Part shown: piece after piece, positions 1 through 8,850 of the stretch
Position numbering within the stretch: position 1 is the first letter of the stretch
How the letters are laid out: each line of letters starts with the position of its first letter
Assembly (NCBI GenBank): GCA_016191325.1
Contig: JACPOV010000008.1
Location: 974,351 to 1,038,350 of the forward strand
Length of the DNA: 64,000 bases
Reading direction: 5' to 3'
Origin: Candidatus Dependentiae bacterium
Lineage (GTDB): Bacteria; Babelota; Babeliae; Babelales; JACPOV01
Position numbers and translations under genes: made by a program
Notes under the pieces: model-generated
Databases searched by the model: none
What the model was told of the DNA's origin: nothing
Seen by the model: the letters and a program-made list of their open reading frames with translations, nothing else

Positions 1-482
1 ATCTGGAAACGAAAAAACAGCTTGAGGCACAAGGTGTAAAAGTACTCACCGCAAGCGATCGAGCTGGCGGCGCAATCGCGACCGACAATTCAACTGCACC
101 GGTCGATACAACAATCGACCAACTTGATGGCAACCAATATGATGGTATTTTTTTAATTGGTGGTTCAGGCGCGCTTGAATGTTTGGATAATTCCACAACA
201 GCCCATTTGATCACGCAAGCAAAACACAGCGATGCTCCCTATGGAGCGATTTGCATTTCTACGCGAATTCTTGCAAAAGCTGGCGCACTCACTGGTAAAA
301 AAGCTACCGGATGGAACGGCGATAACGCTTTGGGCGTTATATACAAATTGCACGGCGTAGATTACCAAGAAGAAAAAAAGATTGTTACCGATGGGTTGAT
401 AGTTACAGCAGCAGGCCCCGAAGATGCAAAAGATTTTGCGCAAGGCATAATTCGTGTGCTCACTAAAAAAGAATTGCAGTAG
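1..482 (+). CDS. DJ-1/PfpI family protein, 3' part (start lies before the window)
   Basis: The reading frame is open from position 3 to a TAG at 480-482, so about 159 C-terminal residues are visible. The fragment shows the DJ-1/PfpI order: a strand ending YDGIFLIGGSGA, then the nucleophile elbow GAICIS with Cys at visible residue 84, then the family-typical AKAGALTGKKAT. In PfpI-type proteases the Cys is followed by His; here it is Ile, so a protease is less likely than a DJ-1-like chaperone, glyoxalase or deglycase role. The exact activity cannot be read from sequence. It converges with the minus-strand cyclase gene, leaving a single base between the two stop codons. Confidence 0.85.
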   Translation, partial: LETKKQLEAQGVKVLTASDRAGGAIATDNSTAPVDTTIDQLDGNQYDGIFLIGGSGALECLDNSTTAHLITQAKHSDAPYGAICISTRILAKAGALTGKKATGWNGDNALGVIYKLHGVDYQEEKKIVTDGLIVTAAGPEDAKDFAQGIIRVLTKKELQ

Positions 483-483
483 C

Positions 484-1107
484 TTATCGCTTCATTAAGA
501 TCGCGCGAGCGGGAGCTGCATCGATTCCGGGCATTAAAAGTGGCAAGCAATAAAGTTCATAATTTCCTGCCGGTACGTGCTCTAAACGCAAACCTTCAAT
601 AATCGTGATATCCGCTTTCATCAGAGATTCATGCGTATCATGTTTGGGTTGGGCGCGCTCAATTCCTAAATAATCGATACCGATTGTTTTTATTTTTTTA
701 TCTATTAAAAAACGAGCAGCATCTGCAGCAAGATAAATAAATGATGCATCAAACGGCTCTGTAAAAGAATGCTCACTATTTTTTGTTTTCAATAAAATTC
801 GCTCGCCATTTTTAATTTCGTGAGTTTCAATATCACTTCGCGTAATTGCATCTTTAACATGCATTAAATCAATGACGCGGCAGCTACCAACCAACGAGTC
901 AAGCGATACGTTTTCTATGGTTTTACCATCGTTTAAAAAATGAGATGGCGCATCGATATGTGTGCCGGTGTGGCTATGCAAACAAATTTCAGATTCTGCA
1001 ATTCGGTCATGTACAACAGATTTTAATTTCTTTATTTGCACGCTCGCGCGGTTTTTATATTCGGTCATGCCAGCAATTATTGGCCAACTAATATCGATAA
1101 TATTCAC
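484..1107 (-). CDS. Cyclase family protein, kynurenine-formamidase-like metal hydrolase
   Basis: 207 aa, the usual length of the cyclase/KynB family. The family metal-binding signature HTGTHIDAPSHF lies at residues 46-57, and the N-terminus MNIIDISWPI is typical of the first strand. Known relatives hydrolyse N-formylkynurenine or related amides with a divalent metal, but no other tryptophan-degradation gene is nearby, so the substrate is open. The start is GTG and overlaps the upstream murE stop in a GTGA tetranucleotide, so the two are translationally coupled. A cytoplasmic location is expected because there is no signal peptide. Confidence 0.85.
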   Translation of the reverse strand: MNIIDISWPIIAGMTEYKNRASVQIKKLKSVVHDRIAESEICLHSHTGTHIDAPSHFLNDGKTIENVSLDSLVGSCRVIDLMHVKDAITRSDIETHEIKNGERILLKTKNSEHSFTEPFDASFIYLAADAARFLIDKKIKTIGIDYLGIERAQPKHDTHESLMKADITIIEGLRLEHVPAGNYELYCLPLLMPGIDAAPARAILMKR

Positions 1108-2552
1108 AACGTTTCCTTTATGGGGAGCGATTGTAAAATAGATCGCTCACTAAAATAAGTTTTTACGCCGCTCACTAATTCATATTCGTCTGGCCCTTTA
1201 CCAAGCAACGCAATAATCGAGCCGCTCGAAGAATTTGCATATGCGTGCAGAATTGCTTTTTCGCGATTTTCAATAATAATAGTTTTGTTTAATTTTTGTT
1301 CATCAATCCCGGCCATAATTTGTCCAATAATGGTAGCCAATTTTTCTGATCGAGGATTATCTGAAGTGATAATTACTAAATCGGCATAATTACTTGCAAT
1401 CGCGCCCATAAATGGTCGCTTTGTTGCATCACGATCGCCGCCCGCACCAAATACAACGATTAATTTATTTGTTAATGGACGCAACGCAGAAAGCACCGCC
1501 TCAAATGAAGATGCATTATGCGCTTTATCAATAATGCCGCGTGCACCGTTTGGAAGTTTATACAATTCAAGCCGCCCAGGAACTCCGTTAAACGATATGC
1601 ATGTTTTAAAAATAGTTTCAGCATCAATACCAATACGATGAGCCATACTTATTGCTGCCAAAATATTATACGCATTAAATTCGCCCAAAAGCGCCGGGCA
1701 AAGAAATTGATAATCTTTGCCATCAAGCACAATTTTTAATTTCAGGCCATTCCAATCGTTTGAAATAATTTCACCCTTGATCAAGCTCTCCGTACGCAAA
1801 GAAAACGATTGCGCAGCAGCACATTTTTTTTTAAGTTCTTCGTAATGCGCATCATCAGCATTTATAAAAACTGGTGCATTTTTTTTGGATTGCGCAAAAA
1901 TCTGGCATTTTGCCTCGAAATACGATTCCTGATTTGGATAAAATTCCGCATGCTCTTTTGAGAAATTCGTAAATATAACGCCATCAAAAAATAAATCAAA
2001 AACACGATCGAGCGAAAATGCTTGCGCAGCGGTTTCCATCACGACATATTCAATATTGTTTTTTTTGCACGCATCAAAAAACACGTGCAAATAATCAGGA
2101 TGTTGCGTTGTAAGTTCGGTTGGAAGAATTTCAGCATCGATCATATTATGCACAGAACTAAGCAGCGCAACTTTCTTTCCTGCACTGCGCAAAAGATGCG
2201 CAAGCAAAAATGCGGTGGTCGTTTTTCCTTTAGTGCCCGTAATACCTATTATTTTCAACGCATGCGCAGGATAATTTAGCGCATGCGCACTCAATTGGGC
2301 AAGCGCGCGGCGTGGATTATCGGTGCGCAATAAAAGTGCTTGTGATTTTTGAATCAAACATTGAATTTCATCTGAAATGTGCGCATCATGCGCAACAACG
2401 ATAATGCGTGCACCGCGTGATAATGCTTCAGGAATATGATTAACCCCATCATCTTTCATACCTTTAACGGCTACAAAAATAGAAGATCCACCAACATTAT
2501 TGGTATGGCATGCAACGGGAAAGATAAATGGTAAAATGCCCTGCGTTTTCAT
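1104..2552 (-). CDS. murE: UDP-N-acetylmuramoyl-L-alanyl-D-glutamate--diaminopimelate ligase (MurE)
   Basis: 482 aa Mur ligase that adds the third peptide residue to the muramyl dipeptide precursor in the cytoplasm. The ATP loop GITGTKGKTTTAF is at about 103-115, the carbamylated-lysine segment YFEAK at about 211-215, and the C-terminal acceptor motif DNPR at about 398-401. In MurE, DNPR marks meso-diaminopimelate as the added amino acid, so a Gram-negative type peptidoglycan is inferred. The usual family stretch DYAHTP appears as DKAHNA, a mild divergence. The ATG has a CAGGA ribosome site six bases upstream. The gene sits away from any dcw cluster, coupled to the downstream cyclase. Confidence 0.93.
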   Translation of the reverse strand: MKTQGILPFIFPVACHTNNVGGSSIFVAVKGMKDDGVNHIPEALSRGARIIVVAHDAHISDEIQCLIQKSQALLLRTDNPRRALAQLSAHALNYPAHALKIIGITGTKGKTTTAFLLAHLLRSAGKKVALLSSVHNMIDAEILPTELTTQHPDYLHVFFDACKKNNIEYVVMETAAQAFSLDRVFDLFFDGVIFTNFSKEHAEFYPNQESYFEAKCQIFAQSKKNAPVFINADDAHYEELKKKCAAAQSFSLRTESLIKGEIISNDWNGLKLKIVLDGKDYQFLCPALLGEFNAYNILAAISMAHRIGIDAETIFKTCISFNGVPGRLELYKLPNGARGIIDKAHNASSFEAVLSALRPLTNKLIVVFGAGGDRDATKRPFMGAIASNYADLVIITSDNPRSEKLATIIGQIMAGIDEQKLNKTIIIENREKAILHAYANSSSGSIIALLGKGPDEYELVSGVKTYFSERSILQSLPIKETL

Positions 2553-2625
2553 AAAAATCCTGAAAAATAAGTTAATTATGAAAACAATTCTAACGCATTA
2601 TTCGTTTGTCGCGAAGACATTTCAC

Positions 2626-4515
2626 TCAATCAAGCTGCTCAAGTTGGCTTTCTGCATGTTTTTTTATCGCTTCTCTTTTCTCTGCTTGTTCTTTGCGCAA
2701 ACTAAACCATTTAAGCATTCTTTCATAAATACTTATGGGTTTATGCTCAATAGGTTTTATTTCGGGAGATTCTTCTTCTTTATTAGTTTTTGTGACTTGC
2801 ATTTGCTCAGACGTTGAAACTCGTAAAGGAACAAATTGTGCATTGAGAGAATTACGAATAAATGCAGGAATATTTTCGTTGTAAAAGTCTACAGCCTTCT
2901 CACCGATTTCAAGCATTCCGCCTTTTTGCGCAACACCCATTTTCCGGGCTATATAGATAAAGTAAATCATATTAAGAGGTGAAAGTTGGTCCATTACGAC
3001 CCGCATATCAACAACACGAATGCCATCTTTAGCTGTACCAATAAAAAGATAATTATTATCGGAACTCAATGCTAGCGCATTAATTGATCCGTTAAACTTA
3101 AAGCTTTTTTTAAGCTGCAGAGTTCTTTGTGCTATGCGCCAAACCTTTACTAACCCATCCGTATCTCCTGAAATAAGTAAGCTGCGTTTCTCATCCACGA
3201 TTATTGTTTTAATCGAAGCTTCATGACGAGAAACCGCCGCAGCTTTCTTAGTAAGCAAATTAATACGCGCAATAATTCCGTCTTTTGTTCCTGCAAATAA
3301 ATGATCTTCATTTGTGCCAAAGGCGAGGCTATTTACCGGATCAAAAGCAAATGCATTCGGCGACAGCTTTATTTCTTCGCCTTTTATTGCACCTTTATAC
3401 AGCCAAATAGCGGAGGATCCGGCAGCAACAAGTGAAGAGCCAGATTTATTATAGCCAATACTAAAAAGGGATTTGTTTTCTAGTTTTTCAATATATGATT
3501 TTTTTCCTGTTTTCAAACTAAGCATTTTCCCATCTTTACCGCCTGCGATAGCCAGGAAAGGATTCTTCGGCGAGAATGCAATTCGGTTAATATCTTGATC
3601 TTCTCCAATTTCGTGTGTTGCCTTTAACTCAGGAACGGAATATTCATAAATTTTCGCGCCGTAAGCACCCATGATCCTTGTACTTTCCGGGTTGAATACG
3701 AGAGAAATTAAATTTTTTATTTTAATATTTTCAGTTGCCAACAGCTTACCATCACTCAATTGCCACAATTTCAATTCATTTGCATCATTACTTGCAGCGA
3801 GCCACCCTTTTTTAGTATCAACTGCAAGCGAAGAAATTGAGTTATTTGTTTTAAAAGAAAAAATCCGAGAAGAAATATTCCCAAACGAATACTGATACAT
3901 AGCAGCAAGTGCATTTCTTAAATAATCGTTAACCGAACTAAGCTCTGTGCTATGTTTATTTAGTGAATTAAAATAGGTATATAATTCATCAAAATCTAAA
4001 TCTCCCTTATTCATAAAAAGATTAAGATTTGCATCCCCGGTTATCTTTTGTGCAAGAACGCGCGCAATAATTTCTGCCAGATTATTTAATCCGAGCGTTG
4101 CCACATCTTGAAGCAGCATCGTCAAATGATAGGGCGAATTTATGAAATGTATTTTTTCTTCAAACTTTTTTATGTTCGATAAAATTTCAGCATTTTCCAT
4201 TAAATAACGGAGAGAAAGATCTGATATTCCTAAATCGAATGATGTTTGATTCTTACGTCTTTGGCGCCATGCAGGTATTGCATTCAATAATGCTAAAAAT
4301 CTACTCTTTTCTTCTTGTGTTACTAACTGGCGCTTTTCTGGGACACTTTTAAACTCTATCATTCCCTTGGACGTAACGGCCATCGAAGAAAGAGTAACGG
4401 TTATGGGCGTAGTTAATGGACAATTAAATGATTGTTGTTGCTGCACACCCATTGGCTTAATAGTGCAAACTAAAAATGTGCACACCGTAATTAAGATCTT
4501 AATTATTCTCTTCAT
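2626..4515 (-). CDS. Exported WD40-like repeat protein
   Basis: 629 aa from the ATG at 4515, chosen because GGGGTGG precedes it and it begins a clear signal peptide (MKRIIKILITVCTFLVC); an in-frame start at 4563 would bury that signal. After a helical N-terminal region, residues about 230-510 carry degenerate WD40-type blades, seen as repeated hydrophobic strand plus GxxDGxVKVWRI-like endings (for example GDTDGLVKVWRI and GGKDGKMLSLKT). WD40 propellers are protein interaction platforms. An exported one in a bacterium suggests a periplasmic scaffold or a protein acting on a host. The C-terminal tail is charged (rich in K, E, Q). Function unknown; the propeller call is by pattern only. Confidence 0.75.
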   Translation of the reverse strand: MKRIIKILITVCTFLVCTIKPMGVQQQQSFNCPLTTPITVTLSSMAVTSKGMIEFKSVPEKRQLVTQEEKSRFLALLNAIPAWRQRRKNQTSFDLGISDLSLRYLMENAEILSNIKKFEEKIHFINSPYHLTMLLQDVATLGLNNLAEIIARVLAQKITGDANLNLFMNKGDLDFDELYTYFNSLNKHSTELSSVNDYLRNALAAMYQYSFGNISSRIFSFKTNNSISSLAVDTKKGWLAASNDANELKLWQLSDGKLLATENIKIKNLISLVFNPESTRIMGAYGAKIYEYSVPELKATHEIGEDQDINRIAFSPKNPFLAIAGGKDGKMLSLKTGKKSYIEKLENKSLFSIGYNKSGSSLVAAGSSAIWLYKGAIKGEEIKLSPNAFAFDPVNSLAFGTNEDHLFAGTKDGIIARINLLTKKAAAVSRHEASIKTIIVDEKRSLLISGDTDGLVKVWRIAQRTLQLKKSFKFNGSINALALSSDNNYLFIGTAKDGIRVVDMRVVMDQLSPLNMIYFIYIARKMGVAQKGGMLEIGEKAVDFYNENIPAFIRNSLNAQFVPLRVSTSEQMQVTKTNKEEESPEIKPIEHKPISIYERMLKWFSLRKEQAEKREAIKKHAESQLEQLD

Positions 4516-4659
4516 TGCCACCCCATTTAAAGTATTATTTAAAATATATAATACCAAAATCAATTGGAGGAAATGAACAAAAGCATCTTTTCATGCAAAA
4601 ATCAGCGAATGGCAGATTTTTGTTAAAAAAGAGATTTAATTAATGCGGCTAATGAGAAG

Positions 4660-5982
4660 TTAATGGGTGGATTTTCGCATCTCTTTTGCAATAATCGGCA
4701 ATAAACACAAAATTCCCGAAATATTAATCACCAATAATCCGGCATTTACCAGGTCGCTCAAATTCCATACTAATTCGACCTTACTAATCGCACCGAAAAA
4801 TGCGGAAAGTGGAAAAAGAATTTTAAAAACGCGTTCAAATCTACCGTTGGTAACAAATAACCAACAAGAAAGAGAAACATACGCATATGAAATCATCACA
4901 CCAAGCCCAAAAACAAGCGATAGAATCGTAACAATTAATCCGCCCAAAGATCCAAAAACTGTTTCATACGCAGCGATAGTGAGCGCCAATCCTGTTTGGC
5001 CAGAGTTAACGACACCGGTCATTACAATAATTAAAGCTACCAAAAAGCATACAAGATTTGCGCTCATGAAAACACTGAGCATAGATAAAATACCGTTTTT
5101 TCTTGGCTCGGCAATGTTGGTGCCGCCAAAAAATACCGCAGCAGAACCCAGGCCCGCTTCTGAGGCGTTAATCGAACGAGAAAAACCGTACCGCATCGCT
5201 TGCTGCACACCAAATCCGGCAGCTCCTCCCGCAATGGCCGCTGAACTGAATCCAGATCGAATAATAAGCGAAAGAGCCGGCAGTAATTTATCATAATGAT
5301 AAACAATAATCACAAGCGCCGTGCTAAAGAAAGCCAACACTTTAAAAGGAACCACCGCATCGACGATGTTAACAATGCGCTCCGCGCCACCGGTAATTAC
5401 ATAAAGCGCGAAGCCGAATAAAACTAAGCCTACCAACCAAGCCGGAACACCAAAAAGATAAACGCATCCCACGCACATCGAATTTGATTGCATGCCAGCG
5501 CTTGCTGCAAGGCCAAGAAAAAGGAGCAAAAATGCATACATACGCGAAAAAAAATGCCCTAATGGAAGCCGCTGTAAATAGATCATCGGGCCACCGACTG
5601 TTAAATCTGCTTGATGCTCAGGTTTAAAATAAGAACCTAAAAAAACTTCCGCAAATCGTAGCCCCATTCCTAAAAAGCCAAAAATAAAAACCCATAATGC
5701 AGCGCCCGGGCCGCCAGAAGCGACCGCCGTGGCCATTCCGGCAATACTCCCATTTCCGGTACTAATGCTGAGTGCATTAAAAAGTGCTTCAAGCGGGGTC
5801 ATATCGCCCTTACTGCGGTTCATTTCTCGCTTGAGAGTGAGGCGCCAGGCGGTAAAGAAATGCCTGAATTGAACAAACCGGCAAGCTACCGTTATGGTTG
5901 TAGCCGCAAAAAAAATAAAAAATATGAGCGGCCAATTCCATAAATAATCGTTGATATATGCTATACTGCTATTGATATCCAC
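4660..5982 (-). CDS. Sodium:alanine symporter (AGCS family)
   Basis: 440 aa inner-membrane protein with about ten hydrophobic segments. The AGCS family signature is clear near residues 95-125: NGSIAGMATAVASGGPGA followed by LGMGLRFAEVFLG. Family members import alanine or glycine with sodium. The start is GTG with AAGGAG nine bases upstream. It is divergently arranged with ruvX across about 100 bp, which must hold promoters for both. Amino-acid import fits an organism with reduced biosynthesis, which is an inference. Confidence 0.92.
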   Translation of the reverse strand: MDINSSIAYINDYLWNWPLIFFIFFAATTITVACRFVQFRHFFTAWRLTLKREMNRSKGDMTPLEALFNALSISTGNGSIAGMATAVASGGPGAALWVFIFGFLGMGLRFAEVFLGSYFKPEHQADLTVGGPMIYLQRLPLGHFFSRMYAFLLLFLGLAASAGMQSNSMCVGCVYLFGVPAWLVGLVLFGFALYVITGGAERIVNIVDAVVPFKVLAFFSTALVIIVYHYDKLLPALSLIIRSGFSSAAIAGGAAGFGVQQAMRYGFSRSINASEAGLGSAAVFFGGTNIAEPRKNGILSMLSVFMSANLVCFLVALIIVMTGVVNSGQTGLALTIAAYETVFGSLGGLIVTILSLVFGLGVMISYAYVSLSCWLFVTNGRFERVFKILFPLSAFFGAISKVELVWNLSDLVNAGLLVINISGILCLLPIIAKEMRKSTH

Positions 5983-6084
5983 TGAGAAAGTCTCCTTGTT
6001 TCTAAACTAACATCGGTGTAGGTTATTGATTGTGCAGTCTATAACGCAAGAATTTTTTTATCCATTATAAAGCGATCCTAAAAA

Positions 6085-6495
6085 ATGAAATTACTAGCTC
6101 TTGATCTTGGCGACCAATGGACTGGCATCGCTATTTCCGATTCTCTTTTATACACGGCAAAGCCAGATCAGGCTGTTGCTACCACTGCATTAAATAAGAC
6201 ACTCATCCAAATAATTGCAAAAGAATCTATTAAAACAATTATTATTGGGCTACCGATAACGCTCAGAGCGCGAGAAAGTGAGCAAACGACTAAAGTGCGT
6301 GTAATGAAAGAAAAATTGGAAAAAACGTTTCCTGAGATAAGTTTTATCTTATGGGACGAACGATTAACGAGCAAACAGGCAGCAGAACTAAAACCAGTTC
6401 GCAATAAAGAAGAAAAACTACATCGGCACGCAATCGCCGCAGCGTTTATTTTGCAGTCCTATCTCGATTATTTGCAATACCAGAAAAATATATAA
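6085..6495 (+). CDS. ruvX: YqgF/RuvX family protein (pre-16S rRNA nuclease / Holliday junction resolvase-like)
   Basis: 136 aa, the standard family size. Motifs in order: LALDLGDQWTGIAISD (Asp7 of the RNase H fold), LWDERLTS near residues 89-96 (catalytic Glu92), and the C-terminal helix HAIAAAFILQSYLD. In characterised relatives this last helix begins with a catalytic Asp (as in VDSASAVIILES of E. coli YqgF); here the aligned residue is His115. Family members process the 5' end of 16S rRNA and have been proposed to act on Holliday junctions. Divergent from the AGCS symporter. Confidence 0.88.
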   Translation: MKLLALDLGDQWTGIAISDSLLYTAKPDQAVATTALNKTLIQIIAKESIKTIIIGLPITLRARESEQTTKVRVMKEKLEKTFPEISFILWDERLTSKQAAELKPVRNKEEKLHRHAIAAAFILQSYLDYLQYQKNI

Positions 6496-6520
6496 AAAAA
6501 GAGTTCCTAAAATACTCAAT

Positions 6521-6530
6521 TTGTTATACT
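6521..6530 (+). promoter_or_regulatory. Extended -10 promoter for the zinc-ribbon/tsaB pair
   Basis: TG-T-TATACT (TATACT at 6525-6530) is an extended -10 element. No good -35 is seen at the right distance, so the call rests on the extended -10 alone. It would give a leader of about 135 bases before the zinc-ribbon gene. Confidence 0.4.
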
Positions 6531-6582
6531 AATGTGATATGCTGATAAAAAAAGAACGAAAGTAATCGAAGCAAGCATCCGG

Positions 6583-6614
6583 CAGCATACCATTTAAAAA
6601 AGTTGGTATTGCTG
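6583..6614 (+). promoter_or_regulatory. Hairpin in the leader of the zinc-ribbon/tsaB transcript
   Basis: CAGCATACCA at 6583-6592 pairs with TGGTAT(T)GCTG at 6604-6614, a ten-base-pair stem with one bulged T and an 11-base loop. It lies in the untranslated leader, about 55 bases before the ATG at 6670. No known riboswitch class is recognised. Confidence 0.4.
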
Positions 6615-6669
6615 AGGGTTCCCGTTGGTTTTCCTCAAGAAAATAGATGGGATAAAAAAAGGAGTGGTT

Positions 6670-6849
6670 ATGCGGTGCAAAAAATGCGCAGGGCTTATGG
6701 TTCTGCAATCTTTTTTTGATCATTTTTTAAATTTTGAAGGATGGAAGTGTTTAAATTGTGGCAAGGTAATTGCCAAAAAAGAAAAAACACTCGAATATGA
6801 TGCGTTTAGCATCTTCCATCAGCAACAAAAGTGTAAAAACCGAAAATAG
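6670..6849 (+). CDS. Small zinc-ribbon protein
   Basis: 59 aa from the ATG at 6670, chosen for its AAGGAG ribosome site; an ATG at 6625 in the same frame lacks one and adds 15 unlikely residues. Two CxxC pairs (MRCKKC and WKCLNCGKVI) separated by about 20 residues make a zinc ribbon. Small stand-alone ribbons of this layout occur widely in bacteria without assigned function. Its stop lies one base before the tsaB ATG, so tsaB is probably translated by coupling to it. Confidence 0.75.
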   Translation: MRCKKCAGLMVLQSFFDHFLNFEGWKCLNCGKVIAKKEKTLEYDAFSIFHQQQKCKNRK

Positions 6850-6850
6850 A

Positions 6851-7519
6851 ATGAGTTTATTTTTCTTAGCCGTGCAAGCTACGTACACCTCACTCGAGGT
6901 TGGAATTTATCTCGATCAGCAACAGCTTGCAATTAAACAGCTTGAAAAAACTTCAAGCAACTTATTAATTGATACTATTGATGCACTTCTTAAAGAGCAC
7001 GATCTTTTACTAGCAAACCTCCCGTTTATTGCAATAAATCTGGGCCCGGCCCCCTTTACTTCACTGCGTGTTGCCCTTGCAACCATGAATGGCATCGCTT
7101 TCAGTTCCGGCATTAAACTTGTAGGCGTCGATGGTTTGCGCACCTTCGCGCAAGCACAAAGCTCTTCAAGTTTTCCAGCAAATGCGTTTTTATTAAATGC
7201 GTTTAATAACGATGTTTATTATGCGATTGAACTGCCAGATACAAATTTAGAAATTGGATGCGCTCCAATAGACGATGTTTTATCACGAATCGCAAAAAAA
7301 GGTGCGCAAAGCTGGCGCTTTATGGGTAACGGCGCGTTACTTTTTAAAGAAAAAATCGATTCACAGTTTAAAGGAAGCACGATCGAAACAGAACCAATGT
7401 ATCCCTCATTGCAATCTATTGCTCGCCAAGCGTTTTTTTCATGGCAAAGAAAAGAATTCATCATCGAACAAGCACTCCCACTTTATTTAAAAGAAGCTCA
7501 GTACAAAAAAGCTCTCTAA
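6851..7519 (+). CDS. tsaB: tRNA threonylcarbamoyladenosine biosynthesis protein TsaB
   Basis: 222 aa, within the usual TsaB range. TsaB is an inactive ASKHA-fold partner of TsaD and is needed for the t6A modification at A37 of ANN-decoding tRNAs. The hallmark block AINLGPAPFTSLRVALATMN is present near residue 60, with the first strand LFFLAVQATYTSLEVGIY. The ATG at 6851 follows the zinc-ribbon stop by one base and has no strong ribosome site of its own. A longer in-frame reading from 6770 overlaps the zinc-ribbon gene and adds low-complexity residues, so it was not used. Confidence 0.9.
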   Translation: MSLFFLAVQATYTSLEVGIYLDQQQLAIKQLEKTSSNLLIDTIDALLKEHDLLLANLPFIAINLGPAPFTSLRVALATMNGIAFSSGIKLVGVDGLRTFAQAQSSSSFPANAFLLNAFNNDVYYAIELPDTNLEIGCAPIDDVLSRIAKKGAQSWRFMGNGALLFKEKIDSQFKGSTIETEPMYPSLQSIARQAFFSWQRKEFIIEQALPLYLKEAQYKKAL

Positions 7520-7598
7520 AGCGAAAAACTATTATTGCATTATCGCCCCTCTTTTTACTATTTTAAAATCGTAGTAGATAAAAAAAGGGTGCAAGAAA

Positions 7599-7796
7599 AT
7601 GCATAAATTATATAAAAAAGCGGTTAATTACTTTTCGCATCACGTGATGCTCGGGCATACAATTCACTTTGCAGGTGGATTTGGCCTTGCATTGCTCTTG
7701 CAATATTATGTGCAAGGAAACGCATTTTTACCACCAGTTGTTGGTTGGGTACTTTTAGCAATTTCACTCGCTGCTCATATTCTTCCATTTGCCTAA
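7599..7796 (+). CDS. Small His-rich membrane protein, first of a tandem pair
   Basis: 65 aa, two predicted membrane segments (around residues 22-36 and 45-64) joined by a short loop. It is clearly homologous to the next gene: both have a HH pair near the N-terminus, a second His before GFGLA, LLQ-Y/H-Y, PP and GW, and AH near the C-terminus. A GGGTGC ribosome site precedes the ATG. The conserved histidines at membrane borders could bind metal or heme, but no family is recognised. Not signal-peptide-like, so probably an inner-membrane protein. Confidence 0.7.
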   Translation: MHKLYKKAVNYFSHHVMLGHTIHFAGGFGLALLLQYYVQGNAFLPPVVGWVLLAISLAAHILPFA

Positions 7797-7810
7797 AAAC
7801 GAGGTGTTTT

Positions 7811-8011
7811 ATGTCTGAGATTCATTTAAAAATAATGTCTTTTTTTGGTCATCACATTATTTTTGCAAACATAACCCATTTGGCTGCAGGATTTGGGCTC
7901 GCGGTTTTACTTCAGCATTATAAAAAAGGTCATTCTTTTGTGCCACCATTTATTGGCTGGCTGCTTATTGCTTTTGCGGTAATTGCTCACTTCATTGCTT
8001 TTTTTAGCTAA
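7811..8011 (+). CDS. Small His-rich membrane protein, second of a tandem pair
   Basis: 66 aa from the ATG at 7811, with GAGGTG eight bases upstream, 14 bases after the stop of its paralogue. Shared positions with the upstream protein: GHH/SHH, a following His, AGFGLAVLLQ versus GGFGLALLLQ, the loop with two prolines (VPPFIGW versus LPPVVGW) and a C-terminal Ala-His. The divergence of the rest shows an old duplication kept under selection. Two membrane passes; function unknown. Confidence 0.7.
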   Translation: MSEIHLKIMSFFGHHIIFANITHLAAGFGLAVLLQHYKKGHSFVPPFIGWLLIAFAVIAHFIAFFS

Positions 8012-8064
8012 GATTAAAATCACGGTTTTAGTTTTTTCAGTACGTTTTATTTTGGAAAAACGTT

Positions 8065-8850
8065 TCAATCTTCATTTTGGTTAGCGCCGGGAATTTCAGT
8101 GGCGATCGGCCCCAAAGAGAGCCCGCGAATGAATTGATAAACATAGGGATTATCACAATCCCAAATTGTTTTTGCGTCTCCAAAATAACGAATCTCGCCT
8201 TCATGCAAGAGTGCAACGTTATCCGCAAATTTAAATATTTCCACATCGTGCGAAATAACGATCGAAGTAATAGAAAGGCGGCATTGCATATCGTACATCA
8301 GTTCATGAATAACGCGTGAAGTAACAGGATCAAGCCCAGTAGTTGGTTCGTCATAAAGAATTACTTTTGGTTGCATTATAAGGGTGCGGGCCAAACCAAC
8401 ACGCTTTTTCATACCGCCAGAAAGCTCTGAAGGATATTTATAAAGTACATCTTGGGGCAAATTAACCAACCCTAATTTTTCTCGAACAATCGGCAACACC
8501 TGTTCAACCGGAATTCCCGCTTCAAGCAATGAAATGCCGATGTTTTCAAAAACGTTCAACGAATCAAGCAATGCTGCAAACTGAAAAACGTACCCAAACT
8601 CTTTAAAAACCGACTCTAATTGTTCACCATCAATTTGTGTAATATCCCGCCCATCAACAACAATTGCGCCGGAAGTGGGTGCGATCAACCCAATAATTTG
8701 CTTAAGCAGAACCGATTTGCCTTCGCCTGAGCGACCAATAATAACAGTCATTTGATGATCTGGAATTTTTAAATTAACGCCGCGCGTAATGAGGCGACCG
8801 TCAAATTCTTTGCGCAAGTTTTTAATTTCAATCACGACTGCCTTTCTCAT
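8065..8850 (-). CDS. mlaF: ABC transporter ATP-binding protein, MlaF type
   Basis: About 260 aa ATPase of the Mla phospholipid transport system between the two membranes. Walker A GRSGEGKS, signature LSGGMKKR, Walker B VILYDEPTTGLDP and the H-loop ISHD are all intact. The ATG at 8850 abuts a dispersed repeat, and the region upstream that is in frame (TTG at 8862) is repeat sequence. A GTG at 8835 with AAAGG five bases upstream is an equally good start and would give the normal N-terminus MIEIKNLRKEF. mlaE lies upstream on the same strand, about 230 bp away, separated by repeats. Confidence 0.9.
   Translation of the reverse strand: MRKAVVIEIKNLRKEFDGRLITRGVNLKIPDHQMTVIIGRSGEGKSVLLKQIIGLIAPTSGAIVVDGRDITQIDGEQLESVFKEFGYVFQFAALLDSLNVFENIGISLLEAGIPVEQVLPIVREKLGLVNLPQDVLYKYPSELSGGMKKRVGLARTLIMQPKVILYDEPTTGLDPVTSRVIHELMYDMQCRLSITSIVISHDVEIFKFADNVALLHEGEIRYFGDAKTIWDCDNPYVYQFIRGLSLGPIATEIPGANQNED

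Noticed and set aside
4516-4563. An earlier start for the WD40-like protein.
   Set aside because: It would place residues before a clear signal peptide, and the ATG at 4515 has a good ribosome site.
4667-5296. A 209-codon open frame on the plus strand.
   Set aside because: It is antisense to the well-supported AGCS symporter, has low-complexity composition and no ribosome site.
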